Notes under the pieces: generated by a model
Seen by the model: only the letters and a program-made list of their open reading frames with translations
Told to the model about the DNA's origin: nothing
Databases searched by the model: none
Part shown: piece after piece, positions 34,585 through 43,147 of the stretch
How the letters are laid out: each line of letters opens with the position of its first letter
Numbering within the stretch: position 1 is the first letter of the stretch
Source of the DNA: JBBRTJ01 sp038244535
GTDB lineage: Bacteria > Actinomycetota > Acidimicrobiia > Acidimicrobiales > Ilumatobacteraceae
DNA length: 64,000 nucleotides
Reading direction: 5' to 3'
Assembly: GCA_038244535.1 (NCBI GenBank)
Contig: JBBRTJ010000004.1
Span: 11,505-75,504, forward strand
Program-made: the position numbers and the translations under genes

Positions 34585-35469
34585 CTACTGGCCGTCGTCG
34601 CCCGCCAAGACGACCGCCGGCTTGGCCCGGCCCTCGCCGTGAGGCTCGTAGACGGCCAGCAACTCGTTCTGCCCGTCGAGCACCGCCCACGGAGGCGACC
34701 CGGGGAACGCGGGAAGCACCTTGCCGTGACGGACGGCGGCTGCCGCCTCGGGGCCCAGGACGATGGTGGTCAGATCGCGCAGCGCCTCCCACGGGGGACG
34801 CACCACGATGGCATCGATCGGACTGGCCTCGGCCGCCGTGAACGATCCGATCGCAGTCCGGCGCAGGTTCCGAAGGTGGGCGCCACCGCCGAGGAGCCGC
34901 CCGAGATCGGCGGCCAACGTTCGCACGTAGGTGCCCGACGAGCAGTCGACCTCGATGCGCAGCACCGACGGATCATCGGTGGCCTCGATGTCGAAGCGGT
35001 GCACGGTCACCGGTCGGGGTGCCCGTTCGACCTCGATGCCGGCCCGGGCCAGCTCGTGCAGCCGCTTCCCTCCGACCTGGACGGCCGACACCATGGGCGG
35101 CACCTGCTCGATGGCGCCAGTGAGCGATCGTGCCGCCGATCGGGCCTGGTCGACGGTCACGGCAGTCATGTCGTAGGTGGCGGTAACCGCTCCCGATGCG
35201 TCCAGGGTGGAGGTCTCGACGCCGAGCACCACCTCGCCGGCGTAGCTCTTGCCGAGCGCGGTCAGGAACCGCAGGATCCGGGTGAGCGAGCCGATGCCCA
35301 GCAGCAGCACACCGGTGGCATCGGGGTCGAGCGTGCCCGAGTGGCCGATCCGGCGCTCGCCGAGCTGGCGGCGAGCCCGGTCGACGACGTCGTGGGAGGT
35401 CATGCCAGCGGGCTTGTCGACGACGGCGAAGCCGTGCAGCTTCGGAGGCCTTCGCTTAGCGATCGTCAT
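34585..35469 (-). CDS. truB: tRNA pseudouridine-55 synthase
   Basis: 294 residues from the ATG at 35469, which overlaps rbfA by 14 bp. GFAVVDKPAGMTSHDVVDRA opens the fold. The catalytic Asp lies in GHSGTLDPDATG (Asp48), with KSYAGEVVLG and the substrate-binding SSGTYVRTLAADLG further on. It isomerises U55 in the T loop of tRNAs. A C-terminal PUA-like domain is short, as in actinobacterial TruB. Coupled to rbfA and ribF. Confidence 0.94.
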   Translation of the reverse strand: MTIAKRRPPKLHGFAVVDKPAGMTSHDVVDRARRQLGERRIGHSGTLDPDATGVLLLGIGSLTRILRFLTALGKSYAGEVVLGVETSTLDASGAVTATYDMTAVTVDQARSAARSLTGAIEQVPPMVSAVQVGGKRLHELARAGIEVERAPRPVTVHRFDIEATDDPSVLRIEVDCSSGTYVRTLAADLGRLLGGGAHLRNLRRTAIGSFTAAEASPIDAIVVRPPWEALRDLTTIVLGPEAAAAVRHGKVLPAFPGSPPWAVLDGQNELLAVYEPHGEGRAKPAVVLAGDDGQ

Positions 35470-35935
35470 CACCTTCGTCGCCACGCTCGGCCTGGTCGTC
35501 AACCACTTCAGGCACCTCCGCGTGAGCCTTCGCTCCAGCGTCGTCGTCGCTCGTCGTGACCGGAGGCAGCGAGCGCAGGATCCCCTCGATGCGATCAGCG
35601 GAGCGGATCACCTCGTCGGGTCGAAACACCAACAGGGGCGTCCGCCGGGCTCGCACCTGGCGGCCGATAGCGGCCTGCAGACGCACCCGGTGCTGCCCGA
35701 GCGCCTCGAGCACGATGGCATCGGCAGCCTCCCCGCCGAGCGAGTCGACGTACACGACTGCCCGCTGCAGCTCACGGTCGACCTCGACCTGGGTCACGGC
35801 GACCTGCTCGAGCCGCTCGTCCCCGATCCGCTCGAGCTCGTCGGCGATGACCTCGCGCAGCAACTGGTTCATGCGTGCCGGGCGCGGCACCTGGTGCGGC
35901 GAGGCCGCTTGGCGGGGGCGCTTCGGGCGAGTCAC
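35456..35935 (-). CDS. rbfA: Ribosome-binding factor A
   Basis: 159 residues from a GTG at 35935 overlapping the DUF503 stop (GTGA). The KH-like core shows ARMNQLLREVIADELERIGD, VTQVEVDRELQRAVVYVDSL and LQAAIGRQVRARRTPLLVFR. About 40 extra C-terminal residues are acidic and unstructured (DDDAGAKAHAEVPEVVDDQA). RbfA matures the 5' end of 16S rRNA during 30S assembly. It lies in its conserved place between infB-DUF503 and truB. Confidence 0.93.
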   Translation of the reverse strand: MTRPKRPRQAASPHQVPRPARMNQLLREVIADELERIGDERLEQVAVTQVEVDRELQRAVVYVDSLGGEAADAIVLEALGQHRVRLQAAIGRQVRARRTPLLVFRPDEVIRSADRIEGILRSLPPVTTSDDDAGAKAHAEVPEVVDDQAERGDEGDDDR

Positions 35936-36216
35936 TCGAGCCACCGTCGTTCCATGGCGAGCACCTCGACCTCGGGATGGGACCACACGAATCGCTCCAC
36001 CTCGTCGATCACGTCCTGGCAGTGGCGGGCTTGGGCGCCGACCACCGCGAACCCGAGCCCCGCCCGCTGCAGCAAGTCGTGGTGGGCGACCTCAGCGGCG
36101 GCCACGCCGAAGCGCTGGCGACCACCGTCGAGGATGGCCTTGACCGGTCGCCGCTTCTCCTTGAGCGAATGAGAGGTCGGGACGTGCAGATCCACCTCGA
36201 GGGCGAGGACGAACAT
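35932..36216 (-). CDS. DUF503 / YlxP-family protein
   Basis: 94 residues from the ATG at 36216. The start MFVLALEVDLHVPTSHSLKE and then KRRPVKAILDGGRQRFGVAA and AEVAHHDLLQRAGLGFAVVG are the YlxP/DUF503 family pattern, a ferredoxin-like fold of unconfirmed function usually found between infB and rbfA, as here. It probably acts in ribosome assembly or RNA binding, by context. Overlaps rbfA by 4 bp. Confidence 0.9.
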   Translation of the reverse strand: MFVLALEVDLHVPTSHSLKEKRRPVKAILDGGRQRFGVAAAEVAHHDLLQRAGLGFAVVGAQARHCQDVIDEVERFVWSHPEVEVLAMERRWLE

Positions 36217-36236
36217 CGTGGCGCTCGATCCACCGC

Positions 36237-39200
36237 TCAGGTGCGGGGGATCTCCCGCTCCTCGAAGGTCTCGATGATGTCGCCGGACTTGAGGTCCTGG
36301 AAGTCCGACAAGCCGATGCCGCACTCGAAGCCCTCACGGACCTCACGGGCGTCGTCCTTGAATCGCTTGAGCGACTGGATGGAACCGTTCCAGATGATCA
36401 CGCCCTCGCGCAGGAAGCGCACCTTGGTGCCACGAGAGATGACGCCATGGCGGACGTAGCAGCCGGCGATGGCCCCGACCTTGGGAACCCGGAACACCTC
36501 GCGGACCTCGGCCTCGCCCGTGACGATCTCCTCGAACTCCGGCTTGAGGAGGCCGACCATGGCACTCTCGATGTCTTCGAGGATCTGGTAGATGATCTCG
36601 TAGGTCCGGACCTCGACGTCTTCGGCATCGGCCAGCTCGCGAGCCTTGCGGTCGGGCCGGACGTTGAAGCCGATGATGGTGGCGTTGGTGGTCGCCGCGA
36701 GCGTGATGTCGTTCTCGGTGATGCCACCGACGGCCCGGTGGACGAACGCCAGCTTGACCTCGTCACGCTCGAGCTTTCGGAGGCTCTCGGTGAGCGCCTC
36801 GAGCGAGCCCTGCACATCGGCCTTGAGCACCAGGTTGAGCGTGGCTGTCTCGCCCTTTTGGATCTGGTCGAAGATGTCTTCGAGCTTCACACCGCGGGCC
36901 ACGCGGGCGTCGCCGCGCTGGGCCTTCAGGCGGAGCCGCTGCTCGCGTGCCTCGGCCACGGTCTTGGCGGTCTTCAGGTCCGGGGCCGCCCGGAACTCGT
37001 CGCCCGCTCCGGGCACGATCGACAACCCGAGCACCTGCACCGGTGTAGATGGACCGGCTTCCTTGATCTGCTCGCCACGATCGTTGATGAGGGCTCGGAC
37101 CGAACCCCACGCCGCGCCTGCCACGATCGGGTCGCCGACCTTCAGCGTGCCCTTGTCGACCAGAACCGTCGCCACCGGGCCCCGACCGACGTCGAGGTTG
37201 GCCTCGAGCACGATGCCCTTGGCCCGACCCTCGGGGTTGGCGGTGAGCTCTTCGAGCTCGGACACCACGAGGAGCTGCTCGAGCAGGTCGTCGACGCCCA
37301 GGTTCTGCAGCGCCGACATCTCGACCATGATCGTGTCGCCGCCCCACTGCTCGGGGACGAGCTCGTACTCAGAGAGCTGCTGCATGACGCGCTGGGGGTC
37401 GGCGTTGTCGCGGTCGATCTTGTTGACCGCCACCACGATCGGCACCTCGGCCGCCTTGGCGTGGTTGATGGCCTCGATGGTCTGGGGCATCACACCGTCG
37501 TCGGCCGCCACCACGAGGACCACGATGTCGGTGACATCGGCACCACGGGCCCGCATCTTGGTGAAGGCCTCGTGGCCGGGGGTGTCGATGAAGGTGATCT
37601 GATGGCCGTCCTTGTTCACCTGGTAGGCACCGATGTGCTGGGTGATGCCTCCAGCCTCACCGGCAACCACGTTCGTGGACCGGATCCGGTCGAGCAACAG
37701 GGTCTTGCCGTGGTCGACGTGGCCCATGACGGTGATGACCGGTGGCCGGGTCTGCTGCGCGTCGGGATCGTCGTCGTCGGCGTCGTTGAACAGCGCCTGC
37801 AGCTCGAGCTCCTGCTGCTGGCCCGGTTCGACGAGGAGCAGTTCGGCGCCGAGCTCGAGCCCGAACAGCTCCATCTGGTCGTCGGTGAGGGCCATGGTGG
37901 CCGTGACCATCTCGCCGTGCTGCAACAGGAAGCGCACGACGTCGACGGCGGAGCGGTTGAGCTTCGGCCCCAGCTCCTGAGCCGACGAACCGCGTTCGAT
38001 GACGATCGTGCCCTCGGGCACCGGTGCACCGGACGGCAGGTACGAGGTGGACAGCTGCGGCTGCAGCTCGTCGGAGTTGCGGCGACGCCGGCCTCCGGAC
38101 CGCTTGCGGGGCGCACGACGCTGGGAGTTGGGACGGCCAGGACCGCCGGGGCCACCACCGGGACCACCGGGGCGGCCGGGAGCACCACCGGGACCGCCAC
38201 CAGGACGGGCACCGAAGGCCCCACCCGGAGCACCGGGCCGACCAGCGCCGGCGCCAGCCGGGCGCGGGCCGAAGCCGCCGGGGCGAGGACCGCCAGGACC
38301 ACCAGGGCCACCCGGACCCGAGGGGCGGGCACCGGGGCCGCCAGGGCGACCCGTCGTGAATCCACCGGTGCGGCTCTGGGCCGGGCCACCGGCGCGCATG
38401 CCGGGCCGGGCGCCGCCACCGGGCGGCGGCGGGATCGGCTTGCCGGTCGGCGAGAGAGGACGGCCCGGGGGCGGCGGGATGGGCCTGCCGGTGGGCGACG
38501 TCGGCCGAGGCGGCGAACCCGGGGGACGCACAGGCGGAGGGCCGGACGGACGCGCTGAAGTTGCCACCTGCGCCTCACCGCTGGCAGCCGGGGCACTGGG
38601 TTCGACCGCCGCGGTCGCGGCGGCGGCCGGCGCCACAGGAGCCACGGGGACCACAGGAGCGGCAGGGACCGGGGCAGACGACGGGGCCGGGGCGGGAGCG
38701 ACGCTGGCCGGCGGGGCCGGGGCGCTGCTCGCCGGAGGCGCGGGGCGAGCGGGCGGGGGGCCGGCCGGGCGAACGGGCGGGTACCCCGGCGGACGGGCCG
38801 GCGATGACGCGGGCCTGGCCGCCACAGGCGGACGCGGTGGTGCCGGCGGAGCGGCCGGACGGGACACGTCGGCCTCGACGTGACGGCTGCTGCTGATGAC
38901 CCGATGCTCGGCCTCGGGTGCTGCCGGTGCGGCCTCGACGGCGATCACCGGTACGGAGGCAGCAGCAGGAGCGGGCACCGCGGCAGCCGGGGCAACCACC
39001 GGAGCGGGAGCAGGCGCGGGCGTGGGTACTGGGACAGCGGCGGGTACCACGGCGGCCGGAACGGCCGCTGCAGCGGCCGGCTCGGCGGCAACGGGCGCGG
39101 CGCCAGTCGCCTTGCCCTTGGTCACCTTGACCGGCTTGGGCTCCTCGGGCTGCTCGGCGCGGACCAGTCCGTCACGATGGGCCTTGCGGCGAACACGATC

Positions 39201-39332
39201 GGCCTGCGCGTCCTCAATGCTGGACGAATGGCTCTTGACACCGATCCCGAGATCGATGGAGAGGTCGAGGGCCTCTTTGTTGGTGAGGCCGAGCTCGCGT
39301 GCGAGCTCATGGACCCGGATCTTTGGTGCCAC
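36237..39332 (-). CDS. infB: Translation initiation factor IF-2
   Basis: 1031 residues. GTG start at 39332 with an IF2-N domain (IRVHELARELGLTNKEALDL). Residues about 60-440 are low-complexity Ala/Pro, then Gly/Pro/Arg-rich sequence, far longer than in enterobacteria but common in actinomycetes. The GTPase has GHVDHGKT (near 537), DTPGHEAF and NKIDRDNADP. Domains II-IV follow, ending in IQSLKRFKDDAREVREGFEC and GIGLSDFQDLKSGD, which bind initiator tRNA. It places fMet-tRNA on the 30S subunit. 8 bp after ylxR in the nusA-infB operon. Confidence 0.96.
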   Translation of the reverse strand: MAPKIRVHELARELGLTNKEALDLSIDLGIGVKSHSSSIEDAQADRVRRKAHRDGLVRAEQPEEPKPVKVTKGKATGAAPVAAEPAAAAAVPAAVVPAAVPVPTPAPAPAPVVAPAAAVPAPAAASVPVIAVEAAPAAPEAEHRVISSSRHVEADVSRPAAPPAPPRPPVAARPASSPARPPGYPPVRPAGPPPARPAPPASSAPAPPASVAPAPAPSSAPVPAAPVVPVAPVAPAAAATAAVEPSAPAASGEAQVATSARPSGPPPVRPPGSPPRPTSPTGRPIPPPPGRPLSPTGKPIPPPPGGGARPGMRAGGPAQSRTGGFTTGRPGGPGARPSGPGGPGGPGGPRPGGFGPRPAGAGAGRPGAPGGAFGARPGGGPGGAPGRPGGPGGGPGGPGRPNSQRRAPRKRSGGRRRRNSDELQPQLSTSYLPSGAPVPEGTIVIERGSSAQELGPKLNRSAVDVVRFLLQHGEMVTATMALTDDQMELFGLELGAELLLVEPGQQQELELQALFNDADDDDPDAQQTRPPVITVMGHVDHGKTLLLDRIRSTNVVAGEAGGITQHIGAYQVNKDGHQITFIDTPGHEAFTKMRARGADVTDIVVLVVAADDGVMPQTIEAINHAKAAEVPIVVAVNKIDRDNADPQRVMQQLSEYELVPEQWGGDTIMVEMSALQNLGVDDLLEQLLVVSELEELTANPEGRAKGIVLEANLDVGRGPVATVLVDKGTLKVGDPIVAGAAWGSVRALINDRGEQIKEAGPSTPVQVLGLSIVPGAGDEFRAAPDLKTAKTVAEAREQRLRLKAQRGDARVARGVKLEDIFDQIQKGETATLNLVLKADVQGSLEALTESLRKLERDEVKLAFVHRAVGGITENDITLAATTNATIIGFNVRPDRKARELADAEDVEVRTYEIIYQILEDIESAMVGLLKPEFEEIVTGEAEVREVFRVPKVGAIAGCYVRHGVISRGTKVRFLREGVIIWNGSIQSLKRFKDDAREVREGFECGIGLSDFQDLKSGDIIETFEEREIPRT

Positions 39333-39340
39333 GTGCGCGT

Positions 39341-39721
39341 TCAGCCTTTCGTACCCATGGGGCTGTCGTCGAGCGCTCGCTCGGCAACAGCTAAGTCTCT
39401 CACGTCCTGGGCGGATTCCGCCCCTCCCCCTGCGACAAGCCGCAGGAGCCGCTCACGATCGACCGTCACGGGCCGGCGGAGGCCCCGGTCGAACCCGCGG
39501 CGGCGCAGCGCCAGTTCGGCGCACGCCGGCGAAGCCGGGCAGAGCCACACGCCACGCCCGGGGGCGGTGCGACTGACCACCAGCTCGTCATCGGCCAGCA
39601 CGAGCCTGATCAGCTCGACCTGGCCGGCGCGTCGCCGGCACCCCACACAGGTGCGGATCGGCCCTGGGGCCGCCGCGTCAGGCCCCGGCGTCAGCGACCT
39701 CGGTCGCCGGGACGTCGGCAC
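39341..39721 (-). CDS. YlxR (DUF448) RNA-binding protein
   Basis: 126 residues. The signature RTCVGCRRRAGQVELIRLV is followed by GRGVWLCPASPAC and RRRGFDRGLRRP, the standard YlxR fold with its basic patch. The only start is a GTG at 39721, giving a 44-bp overlap with nusA that is longer than usual; alternatively the first 18 residues are not translated. YlxR proteins are nucleoid/RNA-associated and, in some bacteria, regulate RNase P. Lies between nusA and infB as usual. Confidence 0.88.
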   Translation of the reverse strand: MPTSRRPRSLTPGPDAAAPGPIRTCVGCRRRAGQVELIRLVLADDELVVSRTAPGRGVWLCPASPACAELALRRRGFDRGLRRPVTVDRERLLRLVAGGGAESAQDVRDLAVAERALDDSPMGTKG

Positions 39722-40877
39722 TGGCGGGCGCGGCGTCGTTGGTCGCCTCGACCACCGCCTCGCCGTCGTGCTCCCAGGCGTCAGCCGTCACGGCTGCCCC
39801 ACCTTCGGCCGGGTGCCACTCCATCTCGCCCGTGACGTCGTTCTGCACCCACTGGCCCTCGGCCCACTCGACGTCGTCGCCGCCCGTGCCGTAGGCCTCT
39901 TCGTCGGCCAGTTGGGTCTCGCTCTTGATGTCGACGCGCCATCCGGTGAGGCGAGCGGCGAGGCGGGCGTTCTGCCCCTCCTTGCCGATGGCGAGCGACA
40001 GCTGGTAGTCGGGGACGATGACCTCGGCGGTGCCGGTGTCCTCGTGGATGCGGACCTCTTTGACCTTGGCGGGCGAAAGGGCCTTGGCCACGAAGTCGGC
40101 CGGGTCCTCGCTGAACGGCACGATGTCGATCTTCTCGCCCCGGAGCTCGTTGACGACCATGCGCACCCGGGCACCCCGGGCGCCGACGCACGCACCGACC
40201 GGGTCGACGTTGTGGTCGTTGGACCAGACCGCGATCTTCGTGCGATGGCCTGGCTCGCGAGCGCAGGCCTTGATCTCGACGACGCCGTCCGCGATCTCGG
40301 GCACCTCGAGCTCGAACAGGCGCTTGATGAGGCCGGGGTGGGTGCGGCTCACGACGATCTGCGGGCCCTTTGACGTGCGGCGCACCTCGACGATGTAGGC
40401 CTTGAGGCGCGCGTTGGGCTCCGGGCGCTCGTAGGGCACCTGCTCGGCCTGGGGCAGCAGAGCCTCGACCTTGCCGAGATCGAGCAGCGTGTAGCGGCTG
40501 TCGGACTGCTGGATGATGCCGGTGACGATGTCGCCCTCGCGGTTGGCGTACTCCTCGAACTTGCGCTCGCGCTCGGCCTCGCGGATGCGCTGGTTCATCA
40601 CTTGGCGGAAGGTCTGCGCGGCGATGCGGCCGAGGTCGCTCGGCGTGTCGTCACGGGCGTTGACCCAGTTGCCGTCCTCATCGATGTCGTAGGCCACGAT
40701 GCGGATGTCCATCGTGTCCGCGTCGATCTGCACCTCGGCCTCGTCGGCCGCATCAGGCCTCCGCTTGTAGGCCGATACCAAGGCGTCGGCCAGCACCTGG
40801 AGCAGGGTCTCGACGGAGATGCCCTTCTCGGTGGCGAGCAGCCTGACGGCCTCGGCCATGTCGATGTTGCTGCTCAT
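39678..40877 (-). CDS. nusA: Transcription termination/antitermination factor NusA
   Basis: 399 residues from the ATG at 40877, overlapping the rimP stop (ATGA). The N-terminal RNAP-binding domain (DMAEAVRLLATEKGISVETL) precedes S1 (EGDIVTGIIQQSDSRYTLLD) and KH1-KH2 (VGACVGARGARVRMVVNELR and IDIVPFSEDP; later LSLAIGKEGQNARLAARLTG). It ends in a short acidic Ala-rich tail without the gamma-proteobacterial acidic repeats. NusA modulates pausing, termination and rRNA antitermination. Heads the nusA-ylxR-infB group with rimP. Confidence 0.95.
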   Translation of the reverse strand: MSSNIDMAEAVRLLATEKGISVETLLQVLADALVSAYKRRPDAADEAEVQIDADTMDIRIVAYDIDEDGNWVNARDDTPSDLGRIAAQTFRQVMNQRIREAERERKFEEYANREGDIVTGIIQQSDSRYTLLDLGKVEALLPQAEQVPYERPEPNARLKAYIVEVRRTSKGPQIVVSRTHPGLIKRLFELEVPEIADGVVEIKACAREPGHRTKIAVWSNDHNVDPVGACVGARGARVRMVVNELRGEKIDIVPFSEDPADFVAKALSPAKVKEVRIHEDTGTAEVIVPDYQLSLAIGKEGQNARLAARLTGWRVDIKSETQLADEEAYGTGGDDVEWAEGQWVQNDVTGEMEWHPAEGGAAVTADAWEHDGEAVVEATNDAAPASADVPATEVADAGA

Positions 40878-41428
40878 GACGCTGCCTTCTTCCTCGGCGC
40901 CGCACCGGCGCGATCCTTCGACGCCGAACCGGCGCCGCTGCGGGGAGCGTTGGGCGAACCGGGCTTGGGCCCTGCCCCCCACTCGAACACGGTCTTGGCC
41001 CGCTCGATGTCGGCGTGGCGGACGTGCCGCTCGCCGGGATCGGGCCCCTCGTCGACGAGCACGGTCACGCCCTCGTCGTCGGCTGACTGGAGCACGCCCT
41101 GCACCCGTCGCTCGCCCTCGACGTGGGGCAGCATCCGCACCGAGACCTTCCATCCGACGATGCGGCGGAAGTGGTCGGGGGTGCGCAGTGGTCGCTCGAG
41201 GCCCGGGCTGCTCACTTCGAGCGTGTAGCGGCCGGGGAGAGGATCGGCGTGGTCGAGCTCGCGCGAGATGATCCGGGTGGCCGTCGCGATCGACTCGAGG
41301 TCGGCACCACCATCACGGTCGACGAGCACCCTGATGACGCCGCCGTTGTACTCGAGGTCGTAGAGGTCGAGGCCAAGGTCGGCCAGGACGGGGGCGACGA
41401 TGTCTCGCACCGTGTCCACCATGCTCAT
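40874..41428 (-). CDS. rimP: Ribosome maturation factor RimP
   Basis: 184 residues. LYDLEYNGGVIRVLVDRDGG, RIISRELDHADPLPGRYTLE and VSSPGLERPLRTPDHFRRIV are the RimP N-terminal domain; the C-terminal SH3-like domain and a basic Ala/Lys tail follow. It helps 30S maturation. First gene of the operon after the proS terminator; its leader (41429-41583) has a GGAGGTGGT ribosome site. Confidence 0.93.
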   Translation of the reverse strand: MSMVDTVRDIVAPVLADLGLDLYDLEYNGGVIRVLVDRDGGADLESIATATRIISRELDHADPLPGRYTLEVSSPGLERPLRTPDHFRRIVGWKVSVRMLPHVEGERRVQGVLQSADDEGVTVLVDEGPDPGERHVRHADIERAKTVFEWGAGPKPGSPNAPRSGAGSASKDRAGAAPRKKAAS

Positions 41429-41467
41429 CGATCACCACCTCCTGACAACTGGACCTCCAACGTGGAA

Positions 41468-41490
41468 AGGCGTGGGCACTGCCCACGCCT
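41468..41490 (-). terminator. Likely proS terminator hairpin
   Basis: AGGCGTGGGCA (41468-41478) and TGCCCACGCCT (41480-41490) form a perfect 11-bp palindrome about one centre base. Reading the minus strand it follows the proS stop by about 95 nt and is followed by TTTCC, a weak U-tract. It also sits in the rimP leader, so partial read-through or attenuation is possible. Confidence 0.55.
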
Positions 41491-41583
41491 CCAGACCGGA
41501 CTACGACTTCCAAAGTGCTGGGGAAGTATACCGACCCACCCCGATCCAGGGCTGTCTGCCCCGAAGGCGTCCGTCGGGGCGGC

Positions 41584-42996
41584 TCAGTAGGCCCGAGCCA
41601 CGAGGGCGATGATGTCGGGCGCGTCCTCGTTCGGAGGCAGGGTGCCATCGGGCATGCGCAGGCAACGCACGGTGATGGCGTGCTCGCGAAGGCGCTCTTC
41701 GCCGGCAACCCCGACGGCCGCCCAGGGCAGGCGGGCGAAGCCGACGGCGGCCGCCTCGATGGCCTCGTCGAGGGTGGTGACGTCCGCGGTGGCCGCGTCG
41801 CGGCGGGCGGTCGCGTCGGCCACGAGTGAGGCCTGCACGTCGACCAGCAGGGTGCGCACCTGCCCGCTGGCACCGGTGAGCGGGAGGGTCGCCTTGCCCT
41901 GCTCGTCCCGGCGCACGACCGTGACCTGGCCGGCGGCGACGTCACGGGGGCCGATCTCGACCCGGACCGGGACGCCCTTGAGCTCCCAGTCGACGGCCCG
42001 GCGGCCGAAGCCGATGTCGACCCGGGCGTCGAGCTCGACGCGCACCCCTGCATGGCGAAGCTCGGCGGCGAGCTCGGCGGCCGCCTCGGCCGCTCCATCC
42101 TCGGCCCGAATGACCATGACCACGACCTGGATCGGTGCCACCGAGGGGGGCAATCGAAGGCCGTTGTCGTCGCCATGGGCCATGATGAGCCCGCCGACCA
42201 TGCGGGTGCTCGTGCCCCAGCTGGTCTGCCACACGTGCTCGAGCGAGCCGCTCTCCGTCGCGTACTGCGTCTCGAAGACCTTGGCGAAGTTCTGGCCGAG
42301 CTCGTGGCTGGTGCCCATCTGGAGGGCCTTGCCGTCGCGCATCATCGCCTCACAGGTGAGGGTGTTGATGGCGCCGGGGAACCGTTCCTTGGCGGTCTTT
42401 CGGCCCGGCCACACCGGCATCGCCAGGACGTGCACCATGAAGTCGGCGTAGACGTCGAACAAGATCCGCTCGGCGTACTGGCGGGCATCGTCGTAGGTGG
42501 CGTGGCAGGTGTGACCCTCCTGCCAGAGGAACTCGGTGGTCCGCAGGAAGATCCGGGGCCGCAGCTCCCAGCGCACGACGTTGGCCCACTGGTTGATGAG
42601 CAGCGGCAGGTCGCGGTGGCTCTGCACCCACTTGGAGAAGTAGGAGTTGATGATCGTCTCGCTCGTCGGCCGCACGACGACGGGTTCCTCGAGCTCCTTG
42701 CCGCCGGCGTGGGTCACCACAGCAAGCTCGGGAGCGAAGCCCTCGACGTGCTCGGCCTCACGGGTCAGGTAGCTCTGGGGGATGAACAGGGGGAAGTAGG
42801 CGTTCTGGGCGCCGGCGGCCTTGATGCGGGCGTCCATCTCGGCTTGCATCCGCTCCCAGATGGCGTAGCCGTAGGGCCGGATGACCATCGTGCCCCGGAC
42901 CGGGCCGTTGTCGGCCAGCTCCGCCTTGGCCACGACGTCCTGGTACCAGCGAGGGAAGTCCTCGGCCTGGGGGGTGAGCACGGGTGCCTTCGCCAT
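41584..42996 (-). CDS. proS: Prolyl-tRNA synthetase, eukaryote/archaeon-like (type without INS domain)
   Basis: 470 residues. Class II motifs: VRGTMVIRPYGYAIWERMQA (motif 1), RPRIFLRTTEFLWQEGHTCH (motif 2) and a motif 3 Arg downstream. The 'RTTEFLWQEGH' form, the absence of the roughly 180-residue editing insertion between motifs 2 and 3, the total length and the C-terminal Tyr (LVARAY) all mark the eukaryote/archaeon-like ProRS group rather than the long bacterial type found in mycobacteria. It charges tRNA-Pro. It stands at the normal actinobacterial proS position next to rimP, so either a class replacement in place or an ancestral state is implied. Confidence 0.93.
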   Translation of the reverse strand: MAKAPVLTPQAEDFPRWYQDVVAKAELADNGPVRGTMVIRPYGYAIWERMQAEMDARIKAAGAQNAYFPLFIPQSYLTREAEHVEGFAPELAVVTHAGGKELEEPVVVRPTSETIINSYFSKWVQSHRDLPLLINQWANVVRWELRPRIFLRTTEFLWQEGHTCHATYDDARQYAERILFDVYADFMVHVLAMPVWPGRKTAKERFPGAINTLTCEAMMRDGKALQMGTSHELGQNFAKVFETQYATESGSLEHVWQTSWGTSTRMVGGLIMAHGDDNGLRLPPSVAPIQVVVMVIRAEDGAAEAAAELAAELRHAGVRVELDARVDIGFGRRAVDWELKGVPVRVEIGPRDVAAGQVTVVRRDEQGKATLPLTGASGQVRTLLVDVQASLVADATARRDAATADVTTLDEAIEAAAVGFARLPWAAVGVAGEERLREHAITVRCLRMPDGTLPPNEDAPDIIALVARAY

Positions 42997-43147
42997 AGGG
43001 GCGGCAGGCTAGTGGCGTGGTCGCTGCGCGAAACCGTGCATTGACGTGGCCTCACCCGAGGGCAGCAACCCACCGTCGCACGCTGCCAGAAGAAGTGGAA
43101 CGCTGGCGCCGCCCATCGTCTCGAGACGCCGGGCACAGGGGGGGGAC

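Noticed and set aside
36447..38558. A 703-codon plus-strand open frame over infB
   Set aside because: Shadow of infB; its low-complexity part mirrors the Pro/Gly-rich region and no domain is visible.
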